Source: Leptothoe kymatousa TAU-MAC 1615
Lineage (GTDB): Bacteria > Cyanobacteriota > Cyanobacteriia > Phormidesmidales > Phormidesmidaceae
DNA: 64,000 bases
Direction of reading: 5' to 3'
NCBI RefSeq assembly: GCF_018739865.1
Contig: NZ_JADOER010000009.1
Span: 62,001-126,000, forward strand
Position 1 is the stretch's first letter; each line of letters begins with the position of its first letter. A model generated the notes under the pieces. That model had not been told where the DNA came from and ran no database searches. It was given only the letters and a program-made list of their open reading frames with translations. A program made the translations under genes and the position numbers. Of this stretch, positions 20,074-29,600 are shown one piece after another.

Positions 20074-20134
20074 AGATACAAGTAGGTAATCACCTACTGT
20101 CGTACCTCGACAATATTCATAGGATTCATAAATC

Positions 20135-21217
20135 ATGACGACTACTCTACAGCAGCGCCAAAGCGCTAACCTGTGGGAGCAGTTCTGCCAGTGGGTAACT
20201 AGCACTGAAAACCGCCTATACGTAGGTTGGTTCGGCGTGCTAATGATCCCCACTCTGCTAGCTGCTACTGCTTGCTTCGTAATCGCCTTCGTCGCTGCTC
20301 CTCCCGTTGACATCGACGGTATCCGTGAGCCCGTTGCCGGTTCTCTTATCCTAGGTAACAACATCATTTCTGGTGCTGTTATTCCTTCCTCCAACGCTAT
20401 CGGTCTGCACTTCTACCCCATCTGGGAAGCTGCTTCTCTAGATGAGTGGTTGTACAACGGTGGCCCTTACCAGTTGGTAATTTTCCACTTCCTCATTGGC
20501 GTTTTCTGCTACATGGGTCGTGAGTGGGAACTTTCCTACCGCTTGGGTATGCGTCCTTGGATCTGTGTTGCTTACTCTGCTCCTGTAGCAGCTGCAACTG
20601 CAGTATTCTTGATCTACCCCATCGGTCAGGGTTCTTTCTCTGATGGTATGCCTCTAGGTATCTCTGGTACCTTCAACTTCATGCTTGTTTTCCAAGCTGA
20701 GCACAACATCCTTATGCACCCCTTCCACATGATGGGAGTTGCTGGTGTATTTGGTGGTTCTTTGTTCTCCGCTATGCACGGTTCTCTGGTAACTTCCTCC
20801 TTGGTTCGCGAGACCACTGAGGTTGAGTCCCAGAACTATGGTTACAAGTTTGGTCAGGAAGAAGAGACTTACAACATTGTTGCCGCTCACGGTTACTTCG
20901 GCCGTTTGATCTTCCAGTACGCTTCCTTTAACAACAGCCGTTCCTTGCACTTCTTCTTGGGTGCTTGGCCCGTTGTTGGTATCTGGTTCACCGCACTGGG
21001 TATCTCCACAATGGCGTTCAACCTAAACGGTTTCAACTTCAACCAGTCCATCATCGACTCTCAGGGTCGTGTTGTTAGCACTTGGGCTGACGTTATCAAC
21101 CGCGCCAACCTTGGTATGGAAGTAATGCACGAGCGTAACGCTCACAACTTCCCCCTAGACTTGGCTGCTGGTGAAGCTGCTCCTGTTGCTATGGTTGCTC
21201 CTTCCATCAACGCGTAG
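20135..21217 (+). CDS. psbA: Photosystem II D1 protein
   Basis: 360-residue D1, a five-helix thylakoid protein that binds chlorophyll, pheophytin, QB and the oxygen-evolving Mn cluster. The ligands are present (D170, E189, H332, E333, D342) and cleavage after A344 leaves a 16-residue C-terminal extension, as usual in cyanobacteria. S264 at the QB/herbicide site is normal. Residue 130 is Glu (CYMGREWEL), the form associated with high-light D1; low-light forms have Gln. Codon use is strongly biased (few rare codons), as for a highly expressed gene. Monocistronic: own promoter and terminator. Confidence 0.99.
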   Translation: MTTTLQQRQSANLWEQFCQWVTSTENRLYVGWFGVLMIPTLLAATACFVIAFVAAPPVDIDGIREPVAGSLILGNNIISGAVIPSSNAIGLHFYPIWEAASLDEWLYNGGPYQLVIFHFLIGVFCYMGREWELSYRLGMRPWICVAYSAPVAAATAVFLIYPIGQGSFSDGMPLGISGTFNFMLVFQAEHNILMHPFHMMGVAGVFGGSLFSAMHGSLVTSSLVRETTEVESQNYGYKFGQEEETYNIVAAHGYFGRLIFQYASFNNSRSLHFFLGAWPVVGIWFTALGISTMAFNLNGFNFNQSIIDSQGRVVSTWADVINRANLGMEVMHERNAHNFPLDLAAGEAAPVAMVAPSINA

Positions 21218-21248
21218 TCATCTTGATTGCGTAGTCTAGTTTAAGTAA

Positions 21249-21279
21249 AAAGCCTCCCTCGTTTGAGGGAGGCTTTTTT
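21249..21279 (+). terminator. psbA terminator
   Basis: A perfect 12-bp stem AAAGCCTCCCTC/GAGGGAGGCTTT with a GTTT loop and a six-T tail. It lies about 30 bases after the psbA stop. Confidence 0.95.
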
Positions 21280-21476
21280 GCTTTTAAAGGTTTTTTTGCC
21301 TTACGACTCAATTCAGCGATGGTAGAAATTATTCATAAACGGGTTTCCCCGGCTGGGCACAATGCAATAATACGAACTTTGCAGCATATGGATAATTACG
21401 GCATCCGGAGAATAGGCTGACACTGCTGGAGATCCACCTGAAGCCATCAGCATAAACCTCAGGAGCAAGCCCCCGG

Positions 21477-22430
21477 ATGTATGTCGTCACCAACCGTAAT
21501 CTACAGCCCAATGCCCGTCCAGAAGAACGCTTTGGCGCCACATTCAACCGTAAGGGTCCCCATGAGCTGCGTCTAGCAGAAGCCCAAAAGGTGGGCGATC
21601 GCTGGCAGGTGGAAATTTTGGAAGACCGGGTAACCCACAACGGCGAAGAAATGTGGGCCAGTGAAGCCGCATTTTTAAAAGCGCAGCAACGCATGGGCCA
21701 AAATAAAACCAACGCCCTATTTTTTGTCCATGGATTTAATACAGCATTTAGCGATGCCCTAGAAATTGCCCATCGCATTGAGCGATTGTATAACCTAGAA
21801 ATGGTTTTATTTACCTGGCCTTCCAATGGGGGCGGCACGGTTGAAGGTTTGGTCAGCTATCAGGATGATAAGCGCGATGCCGCCATCTCCATCGGCGCAT
21901 TTGACCGATGCCTTGAAAAAATGGCTACCTACTTTCTCAAGCACAGGGATAACGCCTGTGGGTGCAAGTTTAATCTAGCCATGCACAGCATGGGCAATTA
22001 TCTCTTTAAGCGATTGTTGTCGTCCTCAATTTATCAAGGAGAGACCCAGCTATTTGACAACATTGTCATGCTGGCAGCCGATGTCAACAACGAAGACCAC
22101 GCAACATGGGTAGACCGGGTGCGTTTTCGCAATCGATTGTTTATTACCATCAATGAGGATGATACGGCCCTGTTAGCATCAAAGGCACTGGCAGGCGATG
22201 AACAAAAAGCAAGGTTGGGCCACTGGACCCGGAATTTAACCGCCCGCAATGCCACCTATTTAGACTTTACCGATTCGGCCCAAATTCAAGCGCACCACAA
22301 TTATTTTACGGATGAGAGCGCCTTGAGAAATAGCCGGATTAAGGACGTCTTTTCGCGGGCGTTTAACGGACAAAAAGCAGAACGGGGCCTAGAATTTGAT
22401 TCGGGCACAGGGGCATATCGGATTTTGTAA
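21477..22430 (+). CDS. Alpha/beta hydrolase of DUF900 type
   Basis: 317 residues. The alpha/beta hydrolase fold is clear: an oxyanion strand ALFFVHGFNT (about 80-90) and a nucleophile elbow HSMGNYL at about residue 165 (Ser of HSMGN), followed by MLAADVNNED where the acid residue is expected. A His near 270 (AHHNYF) may complete the triad. DUF900 enzymes are uncharacterised esterase-like proteins. No signal peptide. Starts at the ATG at 21477 with AGGAG 12 bases upstream. It stands alone between psbA and its own terminator. Confidence 0.85.
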   Translation: MYVVTNRNLQPNARPEERFGATFNRKGPHELRLAEAQKVGDRWQVEILEDRVTHNGEEMWASEAAFLKAQQRMGQNKTNALFFVHGFNTAFSDALEIAHRIERLYNLEMVLFTWPSNGGGTVEGLVSYQDDKRDAAISIGAFDRCLEKMATYFLKHRDNACGCKFNLAMHSMGNYLFKRLLSSSIYQGETQLFDNIVMLAADVNNEDHATWVDRVRFRNRLFITINEDDTALLASKALAGDEQKARLGHWTRNLTARNATYLDFTDSAQIQAHHNYFTDESALRNSRIKDVFSRAFNGQKAERGLEFDSGTGAYRIL

Positions 22431-22448
22431 CGGTTGCTTAAGTCCTTG

Positions 22449-22484
22449 ACGCCGTCGTTGCTTAAGTCCAACGACGGCGTTTTT
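22449..22484 (+). terminator. Terminator of the DUF900 gene
   Basis: A perfect 12-bp stem ACGCCGTCGTTG/CAACGACGGCGT, an 8-nt loop and a T run. The 12-mer TTGCTTAAGTCC occurs twice here (about 22434 and 22459), one copy within the hairpin. Confidence 0.9.
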
Positions 22485-22547
22485 GTTCATACAGACAAAT
22501 AGATAGAAAACACAACAAAATAGAATATTTAGAGACTTGGGATTAAC

Positions 22548-22585
22548 GCCCCCAGGGATAAACACAAGGTTTTATCCTTGGGGGT
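22548..22585. repeat. Strong hairpin without T tail
   Basis: Fifteen paired bases (CCCCCAGGGATAAA against TTTATCCTTGGGGG) with two G-T pairs and an 8-nt loop. It lies 8 bases before a 30-codon frame and is not followed by a T run, so it is not an ordinary terminator. It could be a leader structure, or the foot of a lost element. Confidence 0.5.
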
Positions 22586-22592
22586 TCATTCT

Positions 22593-22685
22593 ATGGAACT
22601 CAGTGATTTATTCAAAAAGCGTGTGGGTAATGGCGTATATATATTAAGCAAAGCCGGATTAGCTAATTATTTCAGAGTAGATTGA
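22593..22685 (+). CDS. Possible 30-residue small protein
   Basis: An ATG-to-TGA frame of 30 codons (starts MELSDLFKKRVGNG, ends NYFRVD) directly behind the hairpin at 22548. No clear Shine-Dalgarno is visible, and no family is recognised. It could be a leader peptide or a leftover of a larger gene. Weakly supported. Confidence 0.2.
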   Translation: MELSDLFKKRVGNGVYILSKAGLANYFRVD

Positions 22686-22790
22686 TATATCTGAACCTCT
22701 AGAAAGTTCTCATCTACTGTTTTACAGCGTTTGTGCATTGGGTGCTATGCCACGCGCGCATTTTCGATTTTCTAATCTATCAAGACTGTT

Positions 22791-24116
22791 GTGAAAAACA
22801 ATTGTTTCACCAAATTCTTCGGCTTTGGATTGAGCATTGTCAGTATTCTGATGTTGCAGACCTCAGCCAATGCACAAACTTTAACATGGGCTAGGATCGA
22901 ACTACTGCGTAATCGCGTACATCTTGTTTCTAAAGGTCGCACGGCAAGACGTGCTCGAATTTTTGACCAACTCAGTGTGGGAGATGCCCTCCGCACGTCT
23001 GCGTCGTCACGAGCTGAATTACGATTTAATGATGGTTCTTTGGCTCGCATTGGTTCTCACGCCACATTTAGATTCACTCCAAATACCCGCAATTTTCAGC
23101 TATCTAACGGTACAGTGTTGATGCTGGTGCCGCCTGGACATGGCCGTTCTACCATTCAAACCCCTAATGCAGTCACTGGTATTCAAGGGTCAGCATTATT
23201 TGTTCGATTTATTCCAGAAACCAACACCACCATTATTGGTGCTTTAACAGACAATCCTGGTGGACCGATGATGGCCTACAATCAGGACGGTTCGCAACAA
23301 CAACCATTATCTTCTGGGCAGTTGGTGGTGGTAAACAACAATTCCGTTAGGCCACCTGTAGAGTTTGATCTTAGAACTTTCTATGAAACCAGCGGATTAG
23401 CCGAGGGTCTCAACCTCAATAACCCCAATGGTTCAATTGAGTCTGACGACCTAGATGCAGTGAGACAAGAGATCAAGGATGCCATCGAAAAACAAGCCCC
23501 ATTATCAGACAGGGCAACTAGTAGTGCAACCTTTTCGGTACCTGCTTCAAGTTCTGGAAGTAATGATTTTTCCGAAGAACAAACAGACAGCTTTGCCAAC
23601 TCAGAGACTGCGTTCAAAAACTCTCCTGCTGCTACCTTTCTAGGGGAAGTTCCAGCGCCCACACAATTGTCCGAGACAACTTCACCCAATGATGGTGGCA
23701 CCAATGTACCCCTACCTTCCATAGATGAGATTCCACAAACAGCAGATATTGAAAGCAGCATTAGTTCTGATCTAGGGCTACCAAATAATGGTGCTGCTGC
23801 CAGTACATCCCCGCCCTTAAATGGCACGCCGCCTGGGTTAGGGGGCAATGTCCCCCCAGGGCAAGGTGGCACACCGCCTGGGTTAGGGGGCAATGTCCCC
23901 CCAGGACAAGGTGGCACACCGCCTGGGCAGGGTGGCACACCGCCTGGGTTAGGAGGCAATGTCCCCCCAGGACAAGGGGGCACACCGCCTGGGTTAGGGG
24001 GCAATGTCCCCCCAGGGCAAGGGGGCACACCGCCTGGGTTAGGGGGCAATGTCCCCCCAGGGCAAGGGGGCACGCCGCCTGGGCAGGGTGGCACACCGCC
24101 TGGACAGATTAATTAA
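22791..24116 (+). CDS. Exported FecR-domain protein with Gly-Pro repeats
   Basis: 441 residues, starting at a GTG at 22791. A signal peptide ends near SANAQ (about 28). Residues ~30-190 form a FecR-type domain: it begins with a strand, then VGDALRTSASSRAELRFNDGSLARIG, followed by IQTPNAVTGIQGSALFVR. FecR domains occur in anti-sigma regulators and in exported proteins that assemble surface structures. The middle (~200-340) is Ser/Thr/Asn-rich. The last ~95 residues are repeats of GTPPGLGGNVPPGQG, encoded by a tandem repeat. No sigma factor is adjacent, so a surface or cell-wall role is more likely than anti-sigma. Confidence 0.8.
   Translation: MKNNCFTKFFGFGLSIVSILMLQTSANAQTLTWARIELLRNRVHLVSKGRTARRARIFDQLSVGDALRTSASSRAELRFNDGSLARIGSHATFRFTPNTRNFQLSNGTVLMLVPPGHGRSTIQTPNAVTGIQGSALFVRFIPETNTTIIGALTDNPGGPMMAYNQDGSQQQPLSSGQLVVVNNNSVRPPVEFDLRTFYETSGLAEGLNLNNPNGSIESDDLDAVRQEIKDAIEKQAPLSDRATSSATFSVPASSSGSNDFSEEQTDSFANSETAFKNSPAATFLGEVPAPTQLSETTSPNDGGTNVPLPSIDEIPQTADIESSISSDLGLPNNGAAASTSPPLNGTPPGLGGNVPPGQGGTPPGLGGNVPPGQGGTPPGQGGTPPGLGGNVPPGQGGTPPGLGGNVPPGQGGTPPGLGGNVPPGQGGTPPGQGGTPPGQIN
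23823..24109 (+). repeat. Tandem repeat encoding Gly-Pro-rich tail
   Basis: Units of 15 bp (GGCACACCGCCTGGG) and 45 bp (15 + GTTAGGGGGCAATGT block + CCCCCAGGGCAAGG block) repeated about six times, with single-base variants such as GGACAAGG for GGGCAAGG. They encode GTPPGLGGNVPPGQG and shorter GTPPGQG units. Confidence 0.9.
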
Positions 24117-24297
24117 CTTCGTCATTGTGGATAATGTCTATCTGTATCGTTGTGATTACCTAGAGGTCTGCCACGAATAAGTTTGAGGGTGAGGCTAGCA
24201 AAAAGTTAACCGCGATGATTTTAATTTTGAACACGCCCTAGGCTCAATTTAGCTTTGACGGCTGTACTAAGTTTAGGTAACCACAACAGTTCTCTTA

Positions 24298-24705
24298 CTA
24301 AACCGGCCCAGCAACATGGGAATCGTTGAAGGTGATGGTGTGGCCAGATGGCTCGGTAACGTCAAAAGAGCTATGGACCCCACCTTTTTTGATGGATGTT
24401 GTTGTGTAGCCAGCGTTTTTCAATAGCCCATGATGCAAATCTAAATCATCGACCATCAGGTCAAAGCTCACCTGATTAGGACGAGGAAGCATTTTCTTGA
24501 TTAGGACTAGGTGGGTGCCGCCTCTTAACTCAAGGATGGCCATTCCTGGCATGTGGGCCACTTTGCGCATACCAATGAATTCAAAGAATTCAAGGGATTT
24601 GCCGAAGTTCGAAACATGTAAGCTGACGTGACCGATTGCTACGGCAGGACGTGGATCCGCCGGGGTTGAGGTTTGGGGTGAGGGGTTGGTTGTTGTATAT
24701 GTCAT
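24298..24705 (-). CDS. VOC-family (glyoxalase/dioxygenase fold) protein
   Basis: 135 residues. After a Pro/Thr-rich lead (~20 residues), a vicinal-oxygen-chelate domain: GHVSLHVSNFGKSLEFFEFIGM, then LELRGGTHLVLI, VSFDLMVDDLD, and the final FDVTEPSGHTITFND. Candidate metal ligands are the His of GHVSLHV, His/Glu in the second half (GGTHLVL, SGHTITF). The reaction is not evident. It is divergent from an HxlR-type regulator with 304 bases between, so that regulator probably controls it. Confidence 0.85.
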   Translation of the reverse strand: MTYTTTNPSPQTSTPADPRPAVAIGHVSLHVSNFGKSLEFFEFIGMRKVAHMPGMAILELRGGTHLVLIKKMLPRPNQVSFDLMVDDLDLHHGLLKNAGYTTTSIKKGGVHSSFDVTEPSGHTITFNDSHVAGPV

Positions 24706-25009
24706 GTTGTTGGTTGTAGAGAATAGTTAGATGTGATTATTGCGGTATTCCGTAGAACACGTGCATTGCAACGGTGATGCGTTCCCAGATACCGAGGATA
24801 TATTTTTACCTGTTGGGTGGTTCTAGCATTTTGCTGAGGACATTTGCTTGTGTTAAAAACCACGGTAAATTAGATGCACTATTTTCAACAAGTAGTCATT
24901 TTTTTGTGACTATGGTGGGGAATGTTGTCTAATGAAATTTGGGCTCTCAGGGTAGGGTGGAAAGCCGTACCTCTAGAACATGCGGTAGAAAGCAACAAGA
25001 AAATCAATT
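24706..25009. other. Divergent VOC/HxlR regulatory region
   Basis: 304 bases between the two divergent starts. It contains the inverted repeat at 24893-24912 and no gene. Both promoters should lie here. Confidence 0.5.
24893..24912. promoter_or_regulatory. Inverted repeat, candidate operator
   Basis: Perfect TAGTCA/TGACTA arms separated by eight bases (mostly T). It lies 98 bases upstream of the hxlR-type start and fits a binding site for a dimeric winged-helix regulator. Confidence 0.45.
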
Positions 25010-25342
25010 ATGAACGACTATGGCAAACAAATTTCTGAAAATTCATGTCCGGTTACCTATTGTTTGAGTGTAATCGGTGGCAAGTGGAAGCCGGTGATTT
25101 TGTTTTTGATTAGCCAGGATATTAATCGGTTTGGTCAGCTGCAGCGGCAGATCGATGGCATTAGTAAGCAAATGCTGACCAAGCATTTACGGGAGTTGGA
25201 AGAGGATGGGGTGCTCCATCGTAAGGTGTTTGATGAGGTGCCGCCCAGGGTGGAGTATACGCTGTCGGAACGTGGGAAGAGTTTGTGGCCGGTGATTAAG
25301 GCGATGCGGGATTGGGGAAATCAGCAGTTGGCGAAACAGTAG
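25010..25342 (+). CDS. HxlR-family transcriptional regulator
   Basis: 110 residues, the usual size. The HxlR winged helix-turn-helix is clear: CPVTYCLSVIGGKWKPVILFLIS near the N-terminus with the conserved Cys, then FGQLQRQIDGISKQMLTKHLRELEEDGVLHRK and the wing VPPRVEYTLSERGKSLWPVI. Members act as dimers and often respond to thiol-reactive or quinone stress through the conserved Cys. Divergent from the VOC gene. Confidence 0.92.
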   Translation: MNDYGKQISENSCPVTYCLSVIGGKWKPVILFLISQDINRFGQLQRQIDGISKQMLTKHLRELEEDGVLHRKVFDEVPPRVEYTLSERGKSLWPVIKAMRDWGNQQLAKQ

Positions 25343-25435
25343 GGTGAACACCCCAGGCACGGCCCACCATGCCAATATTCGTTGCGATATGAAATATCCC
25401 CACATTCCCAATCGCATTGGAACATTGCGGTTGTA

Positions 25436-25615
25436 TTAACCAGTTAACCGCCATTTGCCTGCCGTGGCAACGGCCCGCGGAATATCGCTGTTCTTAAACA
25501 GTTGCCAAAATGCCCCAACGCCCCCACCGGCCAAACCACCGGTCATAATTACTTTGAGTGCAATATCGGCAATTTTCTCGTTTAGGGATGGTTTAGGGTT
25601 AGGGCTGCCCATCAT
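25436..25615 (-). CDS. Possible small membrane protein
   Basis: 59 residues from ATG ATG at 25610-25615 (MMGSPNPKPSLNEKIADIAL). A Gly-rich hydrophobic segment (about 21-40, VIMTGGLAGGGVGAFW) may cross the membrane. It lies 32 bases after the GST-like gene on the same strand. No family is recognised and the Shine-Dalgarno is weak. The longer frame up to 25714 overlaps the GST gene and is unlikely. Confidence 0.4.
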   Translation of the reverse strand: MMGSPNPKPSLNEKIADIALKVIMTGGLAGGGVGAFWQLFKNSDIPRAVATAGKWRLTG

Positions 25616-25647
25616 GGCATTGTTTGTCTGGGGAACTTGCCGAAATA

Positions 25648-26379
25648 TTAACCCACTTCCACCGGTTCTGGTACCGGTGAATTGGTCCAGTAGCGGGCGT
25701 GCATGCGATCGCAATATGCCCCAAGATTCTCCAACTTCAGCCCATACTCTTGCATGGGCGACCCCACCGACGCCCGCAACAGATTTACCAGGGTGCCATA
25801 TCCGGTCGCATCCAGGCTGGTGGGCTGGTCTCCCATTAGGTAGGGCTGGTCGCCCAGAAAATCACTAATGGCCTGTATATCCTGAATGCCAATGTCGTAG
25901 ACCTCTTCACGACTGTGACGCCCCATGCCCTGGCCATAGATATCCCGTAGGGCATTCCGCCGCACCACATTGGGCACCAACCACTTGATCGGCACGGGCA
26001 AGTGGGCAAAAAACTGTTCTCGCACCACGGCCCAGGCTTCTTCTTCGGCCCAGCGGCTATAGAACATCGCCCAGTACAAATTCTCTTCCATCAGTCGCCG
26101 CATCCCGAGCATGATCGACTTTTGCCCAGCACTCAGATGCCGATCTAACGGGTCACCGTAGGTATCTTTGAGGTAGTTAATGATAAAACTAGAATCTGGA
26201 ATGACCCGTCCCTGATCTTCAATATAGGGAAACTTCTTTTTCGGCGCCTTGAGCACATCGGCATTGGCGGCCACCTGATATGGCAACTCCGTCATCCGCA
26301 GGTAGGTTTCTAACTTAAGGCATGGAGGACTGGGACAACGAATTCCCAAGGAAGATGGAAACTGGTAAAGCGTAATCAT
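25648..26379 (-). CDS. Glutathione S-transferase-like protein (Fax/metaxin type)
   Basis: 243 residues. An N-terminal thioredoxin-like domain (about 1-85): ITLYQFPSSLGIRCPSPPCLKLETYLRM, then KFPYIEDQGRVIPDSSFIINYL. The helical GST C-terminal domain follows (MEENLYWAMFYSRW, then a long helix and PYLMGDQPTSLDATGYGTL). The SPPCLKLETYL pattern fits the metaxin/Fax group rather than classical GSTs with an N-terminal Tyr or Ser. Its substrate cannot be inferred. Confidence 0.88.
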   Translation of the reverse strand: MITLYQFPSSLGIRCPSPPCLKLETYLRMTELPYQVAANADVLKAPKKKFPYIEDQGRVIPDSSFIINYLKDTYGDPLDRHLSAGQKSIMLGMRRLMEENLYWAMFYSRWAEEEAWAVVREQFFAHLPVPIKWLVPNVVRRNALRDIYGQGMGRHSREEVYDIGIQDIQAISDFLGDQPYLMGDQPTSLDATGYGTLVNLLRASVGSPMQEYGLKLENLGAYCDRMHARYWTNSPVPEPVEVG

Positions 26380-26682
26380 GACGTCCTACAATGCGGCATT
26401 AGCCTAAGGGTAGAGGCCCCAGGCAGCAACAGCACAGACAAGTTACGAGATGTTGTGAAATGAAAAAAAGGGACAAACACCGACAAAGGCCAGACCGAAA
26501 ATAGTCGCTGAGGAGCAAGCATCTGGGTAGTGGTAAAACGGCCTAGTGCAGCGTCAGAACTAAAAATTGAAGTAAGGACAGGGAGGGGGGAATCGCGAGT
26601 GGGGTATGAGGTTAGCAGCATTTTGCTAATCACTCATCGATGCTAAATTTTAGTCTTGACAGACCACTAGCTAAAGACAGGG
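26380..26682. other. 303-base gap, no gene seen
   Basis: No convincing gene. It lies downstream of the GAF kinase gene's stop and upstream of the GST-like gene on the minus strand, so it should contain the promoter for the latter. An 85-codon minus-strand frame here has no protein-like features. Confidence 0.45.
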
Positions 26683-29600
26683 TTAGTCAGCATGGGACAG
26701 CTGGGTAGGAATTTGGATGCGAAACATTGTTTTATTGTTGCTAGACTCACAGGTGAGACAACCCTGGTGATGCTCTACTACAATTTGGTATGAAATCGAT
26801 AAGCCTAGGCCGGTACCTTTGCCAGGGGGTTTTGTGGTGAAAAAAGGATCAAACATACGTTTGATTACCGACTCTGGCACCGTAGGCCCGTTGTTGGCAA
26901 TGCTCACGTCTACATTAGAACTGTTGGTTTGTAACGTAATCTCCACGGTCGGGGCTTCCACCTGATGTTCATGGAGGGCATCGATGGCATTGCTGATGAT
27001 ATTCATAAATACCTGGTTCAGCTGAGCGGGATAGCATTCCACGGTGGGAATATCGTTGTAACGTTTAATGATTTCAACGGCGGGAACGTCACCATCGGCC
27101 TTTAGCCGGTGCTGCAAGATCAGTAGGGTACTGTCGATACCCGCCGCTAGGTCTACGGCTTTGACTTCGGCTTCGTCCAATCGGGCAAAGTTCTTCAAAG
27201 AGGAGACGAGTTCTAAAATTCGCGTACTGCCGTTGGAAAGAGAATAGAAAATCTTAGGTAGATCTTGGATAACAAATTCTAGGTCGGAATCTTTGGTTAA
27301 AGATACCAATGAATCGGGTAAATCTGGATGCTGTTGATAGGCGTCCAATAGCCGCAGTAAATCGCCAACATATTCTTCAAGGTGGGCGATATTACCATGG
27401 ATAAAGGTGACAGGATTGTTGATTTCATGGGCCAGACCGGCCACTAACTGCCCCAGGCTAGACATTTTCTCTCCTTGCACTAGCTGTAGCTGGGTGGTGC
27501 GCAGGGTGTCTAATGTGGTCATTAACTCGTCCGCCTGCTGGCGAGTTGCTTTTAATAGGGTGGCCTGCTGAATGGCCAACCCCATTTGGGCGGCAATTTG
27601 AGCCATTAGGTCTACGTCGCCAGACTGCCAGCGGCGGGGACCATCGTTTTGATATCCGGTCAATAGGCCCCACAGATTTTCACCTTGAAAAATGGGTGCG
27701 ATCGCATAGGCCTTTGCCTGGAATTGTTCTAGTAGTTGAATGTGGCACTCGGTGTAGCCGGCGGTATAGATATCATCTACGGTAAATGTCTCTTGGTGGC
27801 GGTAGCGCCCCCCGAGGGTATCTTCCAAGAACGTATCCTTAATGGCTGTCAGCGTTCCCACCAGGGCATCCCATTCTTGACCGACGGATTCCGCAACAAA
27901 CTGCCCGCTCCAATCGGGGGCAAACTGGTAAATGGCCACCCGATCTAACTCTAGTAAATGCCGAACTTCCCGGGTCGTGGTTTGAAAAATTGTTTCAATA
28001 TCGAGAGATTGCCGAATTTTGTTGACCGTCCTGGCAATGAGGTTTTGTCGTTCTAGCAATTGTTCACGGGTTTTAGCCGCTGCCGCCCGCGCGCTTTGCT
28101 GCTGCATTTTCTTTAGATAGTCAGCCTGTTGAATGGCAACACCCAGGTGTTCTACAAGCAGCTGAACAAATTCAATGTCTTCTTGGGCCCAGTGGCGCGG
28201 TCCCTCGCACTGGTGAATACAGAATAGGCCCCAAAGCTTGTTTTCGATGTTGATGGGCACGACTAAATTGGCGCGGATTTCAAACTGTTCTAGAATTTGT
28301 CGGTGACAATCTTGCAGGTCGCTTTTGGTAATGTCTGAAATAGCATGGTATCGACCTTGGACATAAAGCGGAGCAAAGCGATCGCTAAAGCAATGATCGT
28401 GCACATGTTTATCGAGGGTGGATTGCCAACGGGCCCCCACTGACTCGGCAATAAAGGACCCTTCCCAGTCCTGGGTCGGATCAAATTTGAAAATACCGAC
28501 GCGATCGCTATCGAGGAGATGGCGCACTTCTTGGGCCGTAGTTTTAAAGATGCGATGGATATCCTGGGATTGGCGAATACGAGAAATGGCCTGTACCAGA
28601 ATCTTTTGGCGATCGGAGCGTTCTTTGACCACCTGTAAATATTTGGCTTGCTGAATCGCCACCCCCAGCTGCTCGGCAATGCAGTTAACAAATTCCACCT
28701 CATCTTCTTGCCAATACCTGGGGTTTTCGCACTGATGCACACAGAGCAATCCCCACAGCTCGGTTTGGCTGGTCAAAATTGGTACCACCAGGTTGGCGCG
28801 GACTTCAAACTTCTCTAAAATTTGAATGTGACAATCTTGCAGATCGTGGTTGTAAATATCTGGAATGCTACAGTATCTTCGCTGGGGGTATAGGGCCGCA
28901 AATTTTTCACCAAAACAATGGTCGTGCACTGGATTTGCCAGGGCCGACTTCCAGGGAGCCCCTACGGATTCGGCAATGAATTCACCTTCCCAGTCTTGTT
29001 CGGGGGCGAACTTAAAAATGCCGACACGGTCTGCATCTAGCAGGTGCCGCACTTCCTGGGCCGTAGTTTTAAATGTGCGAAACAGGTCTTGGGATTTACG
29101 GATTTGGCCCAGCACCCGCACCAGCACTTTTTGTCGATCGGAACGGGCTTTGACAGCTTGTAAATATTCGGCCTGTTGGATGGCTATGCCAAGCTGTTCA
29201 CCAATGGAGCTGACAAAGTCAATTTCGTCGGCTTTCCAATCCCTGGGACCTTCACATTGGTGGACACACAGGAGTCCCCACAGGGTTTTCCCTTTAACGA
29301 TGGGAACGACCATATTGGCCCGCACCTGAAACTGGGACAAAATTTGAATATGGCAGTCCTGCAAACCATGGTCGTAAATATCTGCGATCGCATGGGTTTT
29401 ACCTTGCACATATAGGGGGGCAAAATCGTCACTAAAGCAGTGGTCATACACTGGACTTGCTAGGGCCGATTTCCAACTAGCCCCCACCGATTCTGCTACA
29501 AATTCGCCTTCCCAATCTTGATGGGGATAGAAATAAAATATCGCGACGCGATCGGCTTCTAAAAGTTGTCGGATTTCACTAGTCGTAGTCTTAAAGATAC

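Noticed and set aside
23381-24094. Gly-Pro-Cys repeat frame on the minus strand
   Set aside because: It is the complement of the FecR protein's repeat tail; the plus-strand frame has the signal peptide and domain.
22593-24116. CRISPR array in the 22.5-24.1 kb region
   Set aside because: The repeats there are in-frame coding units with no spacers of unique sequence.
26376-26633. 85-codon minus-strand frame upstream of the GST-like gene
   Set aside because: Low-complexity, no ribosome site, no family; it overlaps the GST start.
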